Below, piece after piece: positions 8,090-16,956 of a DNA stretch of 64,000 nt. The stretch lies in the NCBI RefSeq assembly GCF_038024105.1, contig NZ_CP150661.1, positions 372,001 through 436,000 of the forward strand. The letters run 5' to 3'. This DNA comes from Polaribacter butkevichii (lineage in GTDB: Bacteria > Bacteroidota > Bacteroidia > Flavobacteriales > Flavobacteriaceae). A program made the position numbers and the translations under genes. The notes beneath the pieces were generated by a model that had not been told where the DNA came from, did not search any database, and saw only the letters and a program-made list of their open reading frames with translations. Position 1 is the first letter of the stretch. Each line of letters opens with the position of its first letter.

Positions 8090-9546
8090 TATTGTGCGCT
8101 ATTTTTTAAGATGGTTGCCATATCTAAGTTATTATCTATCCAATCTGCTAACTTATCAAATTGTGCTGCTTTAAAAGCTTTGTAATTTATGGCCTTAGCG
8201 TTAGGGTATTTTAATTGTAGTAATTCGGTAACTATTTCTTGATTATCAAAAATGCCGTGTAAATAGGTTCCCCAACTTTTATTTCCATCAAAATAACCTT
8301 CTTCTTTTCCGTTGATAAGATTCAGGTGTTTGTTTATTGGAACTGATGTTTCTCCCATGTGAATTTCGTAACCTTCAAAAATTTCTTTTAAATCTTTAAA
8401 AAGAAAATTACGTTGAACAGTTTGTTTGGTTTTAGAAAGTGTTGTTTCTATATCGAATAAATCTAATCCGTCTACAGATTTAATAGTACTTTCTACAGAA
8501 AAAGGATCTTTAATATTTTTTCCTAACATTTGATAACCACCACAAATTCCGATAATAGGTGTTTGGTTGTATTTATCTTTAATAATTGTATCAAGACCAT
8601 CTTCTTTTAAACTAATTAAATCTTCGATGGTATTTTTTGTTCCAGGAATTATGATAACATCAGCTTTATTTATTTCCTCAGAATCTCTTGTAAAATATAG
8701 GTTGATTAAAGGTTCTTGTTCTAAAGACTGAAAATCAGTATAATTAGACATATAATGCAATCTTATAATTGCAATGTTTAATTTATTTTCTACAGCTGTT
8801 GTGTTTCTATTATTTAAAGCTACGGAATCTTCTTCTTCAATTATAATATCTTTTGCATAAGGTAAGATTCCTAAAATAGGAATCCCTGTTAATTCTTCTA
8901 ATTTTTTTTTTCCATCAACAAACAAAGCAGGGTCTCCTCTAAATTTATTAATAATAATTCCTTTTATAAGTTTACGTTCCCAAGGTTCTAGTAATTCAAT
9001 AGTACCGTAAACACTACCAAATACGCCACCTTTGTCGATATCTGCAATTAAATAAACACAAGCATTGGCTGCTTCGGCCATTCTCATGTTTACAATATCT
9101 CTATGTTTTAAGTTTAGTTCGCTAATACTACCAGCACCTTCCATTACAATAGGATTGTGTTTTAAAGCTAATTGTTTAAATGAATTTTTAGCTTCTTCGA
9201 AAAGGTGTTTTTTATTATCACCTAAAAAATATTCTTTAGCAGTTTGATCGCCAATAGGCTTTCCGTGTAAAATAATTTGCGATTTATTTACCGAAGACGG
9301 TTTTAATAAAATAGGGTTCATTTCTACCGTTGGCGGAATGCCACAAGCTTCTGCTTGTACTGCTTGAGCTCTGCCTATTTCTAAGTTATCTGGTGTAGAA
9401 AAACTATTTAAAGACATATTTTGAGCTTTAAACGGAGCAGGTTGGTAGCCTTTTTGTTTTAGCCATCTACAAATACCTGTTGTAACCCAGCTCTTACCAA
9501 CATCAGAACCTGTACCAACGAGCATTATAGGTTGTAGTTTTTCCAT
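8089..9546 (-). CDS. cobQ: Cobyric acid synthase CobQ/CbiP
   Basis: This 485-residue ATP-dependent amidotransferase amidates four side chains of adenosylcobyrinic acid a,c-diamide. The N-terminal dethiobiotin-synthetase-like domain has MLVGTGSDVGKSWV at the phosphate loop and FKAQNMSLNS. The C-terminal half is a class I-like glutaminase domain with GICGGYQMLG (nucleophile Cys) and GTYLHGIFDN (His). Length is normal. It is the first gene of the minus-strand cobalamin block; a -7-like element lies at 9563-9570. Confidence 0.93.
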   Translation of the reverse strand: MEKLQPIMLVGTGSDVGKSWVTTGICRWLKQKGYQPAPFKAQNMSLNSFSTPDNLEIGRAQAVQAEACGIPPTVEMNPILLKPSSVNKSQIILHGKPIGDQTAKEYFLGDNKKHLFEEAKNSFKQLALKHNPIVMEGAGSISELNLKHRDIVNMRMAEAANACVYLIADIDKGGVFGSVYGTIELLEPWERKLIKGIIINKFRGDPALFVDGKKKLEELTGIPILGILPYAKDIIIEEEDSVALNNRNTTAVENKLNIAIIRLHYMSNYTDFQSLEQEPLINLYFTRDSEEINKADVIIIPGTKNTIEDLISLKEDGLDTIIKDKYNQTPIIGICGGYQMLGKNIKDPFSVESTIKSVDGLDLFDIETTLSKTKQTVQRNFLFKDLKEIFEGYEIHMGETSVPINKHLNLINGKEEGYFDGNKSWGTYLHGIFDNQEIVTELLQLKYPNAKAINYKAFKAAQFDKLADWIDNNLDMATILKNSAQ

Positions 9547-9562
9547 CTTATTTTTTTGGAAA

Positions 9563-9570
9563 CAAAAATA
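9563..9570 (-). promoter_or_regulatory. Bacteroidota-type -7 element before cobQ
   Basis: The minus strand reads TATTTTTG, matching the TAnnTTTG -7 consensus of the Bacteroidota housekeeping sigma factor. It lies 17 nt before the cobQ ATG, giving a very short leader. No clear -33 TTTG is seen, so confidence is moderate. Confidence 0.45.
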
Positions 9571-10029
9571 TTGAATTATTAATACTTTAGATATAGATAT
9601 TTATTTAAATACAGATTTTTTATTTAAAAATGATTGCTTATGTGAAAGTGTTGGTTTATCTAATGTGAATTTGAGCAATTAAAAGTTTCTTTTGATAAAA
9701 AAAGTACTGCTGAAATGTTTGCAGGATATTGTGTAATGGGGTGTTAATGTTAATCTTATAAGTGGTGTTTGTTGGTCATTTTGATTTAAAAATAATAGTT
9801 CATTAATTGTATGAATCTAATAATTAACTTTAAAAGAACAAATTTTCTTCCTGATAAAATATTGCTATATTTTAAAGTGATTGTAACAGTTTGAGTTTAC
9901 TAAAGCTATATTCTTTTAGCTGTTGTTTAGTGGATTAATTTACAAATATTATTAGAGTTATCGTACTTGATAATTTTTTTATTTTTTTACAAATTACTTT
10001 ATTTTATTAAAAAATAAAAAGAAACTTAA

Positions 10030-10037
10030 TATATTTG
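10030..10037 (+). promoter_or_regulatory. -7 element immediately before GTG start
   Basis: TATATTTG matches TAnnTTTG exactly and ends 4 nt before the GTG at 10042. If transcription starts 5-6 nt downstream, the mRNA would begin at or next to the start codon, implying a leaderless message or a wrongly placed start. Confidence 0.5.
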
Positions 10038-10041
10038 CATC

Positions 10042-10374
10042 GTGAATTTTTTAATAAGAACATTAAGTTTATTTCTATCTGTTGTCATTTTAATGACTCA
10101 CCTTATTGCTCTTGATCATTCATTTGAACATCATTCAGAACACAAACAACATTCTTTATTTTCTTTAAACAAAGAAAAAGTAATCGATATAAATAATAAT
10201 TGCTCTTTATGTGATATATATTTAAATATTCAACTTTCTAAAGACTCAACCTTTACTTATACTTTATTAACTCCTAAGTTAATCTTAAATACTATTTTAG
10301 GAAAAGATAATAGCTTTACATCAGTTATCTTAAATCTAAAAAAATCTAGAGCACCACCTATTTTTATTGCTTAA
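10042..10374 (+). CDS. Small exported His/Cys protein (DUF2946-like)
   Basis: This 110-residue protein uses a GTG start. It has an N-terminal signal or anchor helix (SLFLSVVILMTHLIAL), then a His-rich patch (HSFEHHSEHKQH) and a CSLC pair, and ends with SRAPPIFIA. The His/CxxC content and the RAPP end resemble small DUF2946-type proteins that precede metal or TonB-receptor genes. A metal-binding role in the cell envelope is an inference. Starting at the next Met would remove most of the signal helix, so I keep the GTG. It precedes the ABC/TonB operon by 220 bp that contain two inverted repeats. Confidence 0.6.
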   Translation: MNFLIRTLSLFLSVVILMTHLIALDHSFEHHSEHKQHSLFSLNKEKVIDINNNCSLCDIYLNIQLSKDSTFTYTLLTPKLILNTILGKDNSFTSVILNLKKSRAPPIFIA

Positions 10375-10483
10375 CATAATAAACATTACTACTACTTACA
10401 CACCATTTTAAACTAAATAGTGTGTAAAGTATTTATTCTTTATTTTTTAGTGTTCACTTAATATTACATACTAATTATATTTA

Positions 10484-10528
10484 TTAACTTTTTATTTTTA
10501 ATTAGACTAATTAAAAATAAAAAGTTAA
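10484..10528. repeat. Perfect 21-bp inverted repeat (3-nt loop)
   Basis: Arms 10484-10504 and 10508-10528 are exact reverse complements around the trinucleotide GAC. The stem is almost all A/T with no U-run behind it, so it is not a textbook terminator. It lies between the small exported gene and the ABC ATPase. A second weaker inverted repeat (TTACACAC with GTGTGTAA) lies near 10399-10434. They might limit read-through or bind a regulator. Confidence 0.6.
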
Positions 10529-10594
10529 TATAAAGGTTTACAATTAATTTTAGGTATAGAAAAACTTACAATTTAACTTATTAAAAATTTAAAT

Positions 10595-11287
10595 ATGCTA
10601 CAAGCAAAAATGCTTTGTAAGCGTTATGATGATAAATCTGCGCTTAAAGACTTATGCCTTTCAGTAAATCCTGGAGAAATTTTTTGTCTACTAGGACAAA
10701 ATGGAGCAGGTAAAACAACAACCATTAATATTTTTTTAGGCTTAATAGCGCCTACATCAGGAGAAGCTTTAATAGACAATGTTTCGGTAACAGATAGTAA
10801 ATCTAAAAGAAGTGCAATAGCTTATATTCCAGAAACAGTTCAGTTATATAGTAACTTATCTGGTTTAGAAAATTTAGATTTCTTTAGCAAATTAGCGGGT
10901 TTTAATTATAAGAAAAACGAATTAATAAGTTTTTTAAAACAAGCAAATTTACAAGAAGAGTCATATTCTAAAAAACTATCTACTTATTCTAAAGGAATGC
11001 GCCAAAAAGTGGGTATTGCAGTGGCTTTGGCAAAAAATGCTTCTTATATTTTAATGGACGAACCAACTTCTGGATTAGATCCACAAGCATCTGTAGAATT
11101 CGCAAAAACGTGCAGAGAATTAGCCTCTAAAGGTGTAGGGATTTTTATGGCTACACATGATATTTTTAATGCAGTAAATATTGGTTCTAAAATTGGGATT
11201 ATGAAAGAGGGAACTCTAATTCATACAACAGAAACAAAAAATATTTCTGCGCAAGAATTACAAGATTTATACATTAAAACAATTTAA
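10595..11287 (+). CDS. ABC transporter ATP-binding protein
   Basis: This 230-residue nucleotide-binding subunit has Walker A GQNGAGKTT, signature YSKGMRQKV and Walker B ILMDEPTSGLDP, followed by the H-loop ATHD. This arrangement (CcmA/NosF/ABC-2 type) usually energises ABC-2 permeases; two such permeases lie downstream of the TonB receptor. It is probably cotranscribed with the receptor (24 bp gap). The substrate cannot be read from the ATPase. Confidence 0.9.
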   Translation: MLQAKMLCKRYDDKSALKDLCLSVNPGEIFCLLGQNGAGKTTTINIFLGLIAPTSGEALIDNVSVTDSKSKRSAIAYIPETVQLYSNLSGLENLDFFSKLAGFNYKKNELISFLKQANLQEESYSKKLSTYSKGMRQKVGIAVALAKNASYILMDEPTSGLDPQASVEFAKTCRELASKGVGIFMATHDIFNAVNIGSKIGIMKEGTLIHTTETKNISAQELQDLYIKTI

Positions 11288-11311
11288 CAATTACAAACCA
11301 CTAAACTAAAA

Positions 11312-13816
11312 ATGAATTTTAAAAACATCGTATTCGCAATTTTATTATTGACTATACAACTAGGTTTTTCTCAATCTAAAATAAAAGGAAAAATTTTAGA
11401 TTCAGAAAAAATAGCAATTGAGGGAGCAAACATTCTTTTAATAAATAAAGCGAATAAACAAAAAGGAGTTACATCAAATTCTGAAGGAAATTTTAGTATC
11501 GAAATACATCAATCAGGAATTTACAACATAAATATCTCTTATATTGGATTTGAAACTTATAGTAAAGAGATTACATTATCTAGCAATCAAAATATAGATT
11601 TAGGAACTATTATTTTAGAAGATTCTGCTGAATTACTACAATCAATTGAAGTAATAGGTAGAGTTCGAAAAGATTATAATAGTGATTATTCTTTTTCTGC
11701 AACAAAAACCGCAATTAAGAATAAAGAGTTACCACAAGCTGTAGCATCAGTAACCAAAGAATTACTAGCAGATCGTCAAGCATTTCAATTAGTAGACGCT
11801 GTAAAAACTGTAAGTAGTGTTGCTGCTACAGGTTTATATAATCATTACAACATTAGAGGTATTACACAAGCAGATGATGGACAAGTGCTTAACGGAATGA
11901 GAACTCGTCAGTATTATTTTCTACAACCAATAACCTCACATTTAGAACGTGTAGAAGTAATTAAAGGTCCATCATCTGTAACATTCTCAAGTGCAGATCC
12001 TGGAGGAACTGTAAATATGGTAACTAAAAAACCATTGGCAGAAAAAAGAAGTTCAATAGGTTTTACTACAGGAAGTTTTGGAACTTTAAGAGCAACAGCA
12101 GATTTCACTGGACCATTAAATGAAGAAAAAACTTTATTATATCGTTTTAACGCAGCTTATCAAGATGCAGATTCTTTTAGAGATGTAATAAATAATAATG
12201 CTATTTTAATTAACCCTTCTTTAAGTTATGTTCCAAATGAAAAAACTTCATTTAATGTTGAAATGATTTATAATAATGCAGAAGGAAATTTAGATAGAGG
12301 TCAGCCAATTTTTGGGTCAATTAATGGTGAATATGATATAGATAGCACACCTATTACAATGAGTGTAAGTGCTTCTAACGATCATTACAAAACTAATGAG
12401 TTAATATTTATGGCAAACTTTAGTCAAAAATTTACTGATAACTTTGGTTTTAACGCACAGTTTATGAAGCAAACTTGGGATGAAGATTTAGCAGAACATA
12501 GAGTTGGTGGATCAATGGTAGATATTGATGGAAATGTAATTCCTACACTAGTAAGATTAAGATATGATGAAAGACAACAATTTTGGGAAACAAATAATTT
12601 TAGTGCTTACTTTAATTATGACATCAAAACAGAAAAAATTACTAATAAATTTTTAGTAGGTTATGATGCTTCACGTTGGGAAAGAAAAATTGGTGCTGGT
12701 TGGTTTAGAGCTAGAAGATATTTAACAGTAAGTGGTGGGCAAGCTAATTTTGATCCTGCTAATGCAGATAATTTTCAGCAAATGACTATAGATGGTGTAA
12801 CAATGCCTGTGCCTGCAGGTGCTTATTTTGATTTAGAAAACCCTTTTAATGGAGCTAGAGATACAAGCGGTTATGGAATTTCTAATTTATCTCAATACCT
12901 ACCAGCAAATTTAAATAGTTCAAATGGTTTTTATATTCAAAATCAGTTTAAGGTTGGTAAATTTTCTGCTTTATTAAACTTAAGATATGAAACTTTTACA
13001 GATATTTTTGATTACAAAGGAGATGAGCAAGAATTTAAAACAAGTGCTTTTGTACCAAGAATAGGTTTAACTTACGAAGTAACCAAAGATATTAGTGCTT
13101 ACGCAACTTATTTAGAAGGATTTCAACCACATACAAATACAGTATCATTATCACCAACTGCAGAAGGTTTCTTTTGGTCAGCTTCACCAGCAAAATTTGA
13201 TCCGTTAGAAAGTACCTTATATGAAATAGGAGCAAAAGGGGAGTTTTTAAACGGAAAAATATTTGCAAACTTTGCAATTTTTAATATCACTCAAAAAAAT
13301 ATTTTATTAGGTGATACTTACGATTTGGATAACTTAACAACAAGAGGAGAACAAAGTAGTAGAGGTTTTGAAACAGATATTTCTGGTTATGTTTTACCAA
13401 ATTTACAACTAACAGCTTCTTATGCATATACAAATGCGACTATTGAAGAAGATGCTATTGCAGAATTTATTGGAGAAAGAATTGGAGGTTCACCAAAACA
13501 TAATGCAAATTTTTGGGGACGTTATGATTTTGTAAATAAAACTTTAAAAGAAATTGGTATTGGTTTTGGAGCTCAATATTTAGGAGATAGATATACATGG
13601 TACAACCCAACATATGCTACAGATAGAGTATTATTGCCAGAATATACAGTTTTTGATGCTGCTGTATATTATAAGCCAGATAATACAGGTATTCAATTAA
13701 CACTTAAAGTAAATAATTTATTTGATAAAACATATTGGTTAGGTGGTTTAAATCCTTCTAGGCTAGGTCCTGGTACGCCAAGAAATGTATTATTAAATGC
13801 AACTTATAACTTTTAA
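11312..13816 (+). CDS. TonB-dependent siderophore-type receptor
   Basis: The 834-residue outer-membrane receptor starts with a signal peptide ending near GFSQ (residue 21). A carboxypeptidase-regulatory-like domain follows (KIKGKILDSEKIAIEGANILL, split: KIKGKILD and IEGANILL). The plug domain spans about 115-250 (NIRGI, VEVIKGPSSVTFSSADPGGTVNMVTKKP), then a 22-strand-type barrel ends in an aromatic residue (NATYNF). The plug pattern and closing YTVFDAAVYYKPDNTG resemble FhuA/FpvA-like ferric-siderophore receptors. It sits between an ABC ATPase and two ABC-2 permeases, an unusual order. It would import a metal chelate with energy from TonB-ExbBD. Confidence 0.92.
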   Translation: MNFKNIVFAILLLTIQLGFSQSKIKGKILDSEKIAIEGANILLINKANKQKGVTSNSEGNFSIEIHQSGIYNINISYIGFETYSKEITLSSNQNIDLGTIILEDSAELLQSIEVIGRVRKDYNSDYSFSATKTAIKNKELPQAVASVTKELLADRQAFQLVDAVKTVSSVAATGLYNHYNIRGITQADDGQVLNGMRTRQYYFLQPITSHLERVEVIKGPSSVTFSSADPGGTVNMVTKKPLAEKRSSIGFTTGSFGTLRATADFTGPLNEEKTLLYRFNAAYQDADSFRDVINNNAILINPSLSYVPNEKTSFNVEMIYNNAEGNLDRGQPIFGSINGEYDIDSTPITMSVSASNDHYKTNELIFMANFSQKFTDNFGFNAQFMKQTWDEDLAEHRVGGSMVDIDGNVIPTLVRLRYDERQQFWETNNFSAYFNYDIKTEKITNKFLVGYDASRWERKIGAGWFRARRYLTVSGGQANFDPANADNFQQMTIDGVTMPVPAGAYFDLENPFNGARDTSGYGISNLSQYLPANLNSSNGFYIQNQFKVGKFSALLNLRYETFTDIFDYKGDEQEFKTSAFVPRIGLTYEVTKDISAYATYLEGFQPHTNTVSLSPTAEGFFWSASPAKFDPLESTLYEIGAKGEFLNGKIFANFAIFNITQKNILLGDTYDLDNLTTRGEQSSRGFETDISGYVLPNLQLTASYAYTNATIEEDAIAEFIGERIGGSPKHNANFWGRYDFVNKTLKEIGIGFGAQYLGDRYTWYNPTYATDRVLLPEYTVFDAAVYYKPDNTGIQLTLKVNNLFDKTYWLGGLNPSRLGPGTPRNVLLNATYNF

Positions 13817-13821
13817 ATTTT

Positions 13822-15267
13822 ATGAAAAAATCAGTTGTTATTTTAATAGCAAAACAATTTTTTAAAAAGGCCTTTAGTAATAAAGGTCTTTTACCTCTTT
13901 TAGTTATTTTTTTGGTTGTTTTAGCTTATGTAACTACAAATAGTTGGATAGCTTTTGAAAAGCATCATCATGTTGTAGAACATCATCAAGAAGAATCTAG
14001 AAAAAGTTGGGATGAAAACCCAGATAAGCATCCACATAGAATGGCACATTTTGGGTCGTTTACATTTCGTTTGCAACATCCATTAAGTATTTTTGATTCT
14101 GGTATAGAAAGTTATACTGGTAATACTATCTTTTTAGAAGCACATAAACAAAATACAGCTAATTTTTCTGAAGCTAGTTTATCTACAGGTTTAGTACGTT
14201 TTGGTGATTTAAATATTACCATGTTACTACAACTTATTTTACCTTTAATAATATTTTTCTTAGGGTATGCCTCAATTACATCAGAAAAAGAAAACGGAAC
14301 TTTAAAGATAATTCATGTACAAGGCGCTGCTATAAAAGAAATTCTTTTAGGTAAATCGTTGGGTTTGTTCTTTATTTCTGCAATTTTCTTTTTACCAGCT
14401 TTATTGTCTTTATGGAGTATTTCTTTTTTAGAAAATGATATAATTAACAGTTCAATACTATCTAGATCTTTGTTGATTAGTATAAGTTATGTCATATTTT
14501 ATATAATTTTATGTTGCATAACTGTAATTGTTTCTGGTAAAAGTAAAAATTCAAGTAAGGCTTTATTAACCTTATTAGGAGTTTGGTTACTATTTTTTAT
14601 CATTACTCCTAAAATAGCACAAGTTGTTGGTAATTCTATGTATCCTAATCTTTCAAAAATAGCATTTAAAGAAGCTATTGAATTAGAAACGTCTAAAAGA
14701 GGGGATAGTCATAACCCAAATGATCCTTATTTTAATAGTTTAAGAGATTCCATTTTAAAAGCAAATAATGTTACCGACGTAAAAGATTTACCAATAAATT
14801 ATAGTGGTTTTCTAATGAGTAAAGGTGAGGAACAATCAGCAAAAATTTATAATAATCAACATAATAAATTGATTGATACTTACCGAAAACAAAATAGTAT
14901 TACCAATAATTTAGTATTGTTAAATCCTTATTTGGCAATTAAAAATGTTTCAATGAGTTTTTCTGGAACAGATTTTAATACTTACGTAAATTTCTTGTCG
15001 CAAACAGAAGATTACAGGTACAAACAATCTCAATATATGAATGAATTACAGATGAAATTTATCAGTAACAAAGCAACAAGTAGTGAAGGTAAAATTAATG
15101 TAATTGATAAATCTTATTGGAAAGCTGCTCCTAAGTTTAACTACGAGTTTATATCAGTTTATCAAACCATAAAAACGCAATTAATAGCTATTGTAACTCT
15201 TGTTGTATGGTTGTTATTAACACTATTATTTATGACCAAATTTTCTAATCGATTTAAAATTATTTAG
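13822..15267 (+). CDS. ABC-2/DUF3526-like permease with His-rich extracytoplasmic loop
   Basis: This 481-residue membrane protein has a first helix at about residues 20-45, then a large loop with many histidines (KHHHVVEHH, DKHPHRMAH), then a cluster of helices (about 133-155, 185-205, 220-245, 253-270), a second loop and a last helix near 455-475. GYASITSEKENGTLK before helix 3 is typical of ABC-2 permeases of the NosY/DUF3526 type. It lies 5 bp behind the receptor and 2 bp before a paralogue, so the two likely form a heterodimer with the ATPase at 10595. The His-rich loop suggests contact with a metal or metal-loaded ligand; direction of transport is unknown. Confidence 0.75.
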   Translation: MKKSVVILIAKQFFKKAFSNKGLLPLLVIFLVVLAYVTTNSWIAFEKHHHVVEHHQEESRKSWDENPDKHPHRMAHFGSFTFRLQHPLSIFDSGIESYTGNTIFLEAHKQNTANFSEASLSTGLVRFGDLNITMLLQLILPLIIFFLGYASITSEKENGTLKIIHVQGAAIKEILLGKSLGLFFISAIFFLPALLSLWSISFLENDIINSSILSRSLLISISYVIFYIILCCITVIVSGKSKNSSKALLTLLGVWLLFFIITPKIAQVVGNSMYPNLSKIAFKEAIELETSKRGDSHNPNDPYFNSLRDSILKANNVTDVKDLPINYSGFLMSKGEEQSAKIYNNQHNKLIDTYRKQNSITNNLVLLNPYLAIKNVSMSFSGTDFNTYVNFLSQTEDYRYKQSQYMNELQMKFISNKATSSEGKINVIDKSYWKAAPKFNYEFISVYQTIKTQLIAIVTLVVWLLLTLLFMTKFSNRFKII

Positions 15268-15269
15268 CT

Positions 15270-16616
15270 ATGTATTTTATATTAATCAAACAATTTTTTA
15301 GATCAAAAACGGTATTATTAGCTTTTGGAATACTTATGATTTTAGGAATTTTAAGTATTGGAACAGGAAAACAATTTTTAACTCAAAAGCAGGAAGTAAT
15401 TGCTAAAACGACGATTCAACAAAAAAAACATATAGAAACACAAAGCCACCTTCATAAAGATGATTTAGGCCTATTATTATACTATTTAAAGTTTTCATTT
15501 ATAAATCCAGTAAATTCTTTGGCAGGAATATCTATTGGGCAAAGTGATTTAAATTCACACATCCAAAATGTAACTATTTTAAATTTAGAAGGTCAAAAAT
15601 ATGATACAGATTTAGTAAACCCAATGCGTTTACATGTTGGTAATTTAGATATTAGTTTTTTAATTATTTTCCTATTTCCATTAATTATAATCTCTTTAAA
15701 TTTTAATATTTTATCAGAAGAAATAGAAAATGGTACTTGGAAAATGATTGTTATTCAAGGTAAATCATCGTTTCAATATTTATTAAAGAAATTATCTATT
15801 AGAGTGTTTTTTGTTCTTGCCATTTTAGGGGTTTTGCTGCTATTAACTAAAATTATTTTAGATATTCCTTTTAGTAAAGGATTTTTACAAATTGTAATAA
15901 TGAGCTATTTATACGTGTTATTTTGGTACTCAATCTGCTTTTTTGTTATTTTACTAAGGAAATCATCAAATACAAATGCAATTGTATTGTTAAGTAGTTG
16001 GTTAATTTTAGTTGTTTTCTTGCCGGTTTTGGTAAACAATTATGTAACCAATAAATACCCCGTAGAAGAGGCTTTTACTATGACAATTAAGCAAAGGGAT
16101 GAGTATCATAAAAAATGGGATACAGATAAAAAAGAGACTTTAGATAAGTTTTATGCTCATTACCCTCAGTTTTCGGAATATAAATTACAAGAAGAAGGTT
16201 TTTCTTGGTTATGGTATTATGCTATGCAGCAAATGGGAGATGATGAATCTAAGCAGGAGCGAGATGCTATGTATAATAAGATTGAAAAAAGAGAGAAATT
16301 AAGTAAAAATATTGCTCAATTTTTTCCTCCATTACAAGTACAATTGGCTATGAATGATATTGCAAACACAAGTTTAACACATCAAGTAAATTTTTTGAAT
16401 GCAACTACTAAATTTCATGAAGAAATGCGTTTGCAATTTTATCCTAAAATTTTTGAAAATGTACCTGCAAATAAAATAGATTGGAAGAAATACAAACCAG
16501 AATTTTTTAAAACAACCAATAGCTTTAATCTCTTTGATAATATTCTTTATATGTTTATAATCAGTTTGTCTTTAATAGGTTTTAGTGTAATTAAAAATCT
16601 GAAGTATTTTAAATAA
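15270..16616 (+). CDS. ABC-2/DUF3526-like permease, second subunit
   Basis: The 448-residue protein has the same layout as its upstream neighbour: N-terminal helix (about 10-30), an extracytoplasmic loop with HIETQSHLHKDD and LHVGNLDISF, a helix block containing NILSEEIENGTWKMIVIQG, a long second loop rich in charged residues, and a terminal helix (LYMFIISLSLIGFSVI). It is probably the partner permease. A strong hairpin with T-run follows the stop (16641-16681). The two permeases seem to be an old duplication. Confidence 0.75.
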   Translation: MYFILIKQFFRSKTVLLAFGILMILGILSIGTGKQFLTQKQEVIAKTTIQQKKHIETQSHLHKDDLGLLLYYLKFSFINPVNSLAGISIGQSDLNSHIQNVTILNLEGQKYDTDLVNPMRLHVGNLDISFLIIFLFPLIIISLNFNILSEEIENGTWKMIVIQGKSSFQYLLKKLSIRVFFVLAILGVLLLLTKIILDIPFSKGFLQIVIMSYLYVLFWYSICFFVILLRKSSNTNAIVLLSSWLILVVFLPVLVNNYVTNKYPVEEAFTMTIKQRDEYHKKWDTDKKETLDKFYAHYPQFSEYKLQEEGFSWLWYYAMQQMGDDESKQERDAMYNKIEKREKLSKNIAQFFPPLQVQLAMNDIANTSLTHQVNFLNATTKFHEEMRLQFYPKIFENVPANKIDWKKYKPEFFKTTNSFNLFDNILYMFIISLSLIGFSVIKNLKYFK

Positions 16617-16640
16617 AAGAAAAAGCTAAATGTGTACATA

Positions 16641-16681
16641 AAAAATGATATTAAAAATAATACTAATTTAATATCATTTTT
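16641..16681 (+). terminator. Rho-independent terminator after ABC/TonB operon
   Basis: Arms 16641-16655 and 16667-16681 pair over 15 bp with an 11-nt loop, and the 3' arm runs into eight T's. It could work on both strands, because A's precede it. Confidence 0.8.
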
Positions 16682-16740
16682 TTTATTAAAGTCATACCAA
16701 AGAAACCTAAAGGAAAACAAAGCTATTTCCCAATACAAAA

Positions 16741-16840
16741 TGTAAGATTCCTTTTAAATAAAGGGTTTATGGGTGATGGGGTGGAGTGTAGGTGTAAGGT
16801 TTTATCTTCTTTTGTTTGATTAAGTTAAGTAAAAGAAAAT
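16741..16840. repeat. Dispersed repeat R1, copy a (left of HipBST)
   Basis: This resembles 19026-19120 over about 90 bp, including an exact 20-nt match (GAGTGTAGGTGTAAGGTTTT at 16784-16803 and 19065-19084) plus flanking matches (TTCCTTTTA, AAAGG, TTTAT, GGGTG). The two copies are in the same orientation and bracket hipB-hipS-hipT. Confidence 0.7.
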
Positions 16841-16866
16841 AAATAAAATCTAATTTTTATACGTCA

Positions 16867-16895
16867 TGAGCTATAAATACGACTCATATAGCTCA
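16867..16895. promoter_or_regulatory. TGAGCTATA-N11-TATAGCTCA palindrome downstream of hipT
   Basis: Half-sites are at 16867-16875 and 16887-16895. The same pair with the same 20-bp start-to-start spacing occurs twice before the Fic gene (27819-27847 and 27863-27891). Here it stands without an adjacent Fic gene, perhaps as a relic of one. Confidence 0.5.
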
Positions 16896-16956
16896 TTTTT
16901 TATTATGATTTGATAGAATATTTCATAGAAAGTAAGCTATATATAAAAACTAAACG

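Larger units (their letters stand above)
9547..10041. other. Intergenic region between divergent cobQ and small exported protein
   Basis: About 495 bp of AT-rich DNA lies between divergent genes. Apart from -7-like elements at both ends I see no conserved ORF, riboswitch core or strong hairpin. No B12 box is present here, unlike at 5421-5437. Confidence 0.6.
16617..16956. other. Intergenic region with terminator, repeat R1a and a TGAGCTATA palindrome
   Basis: This 340-bp gap holds the terminator above, a ~95-bp segment (16741-16840) repeated at 19026-19120, and a TGAGCTATA-N11-TATAGCTCA palindrome (16867-16895) identical in half-site spacing to two copies before the Fic gene. No ORF of interest is seen. 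Confidence 0.65.
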
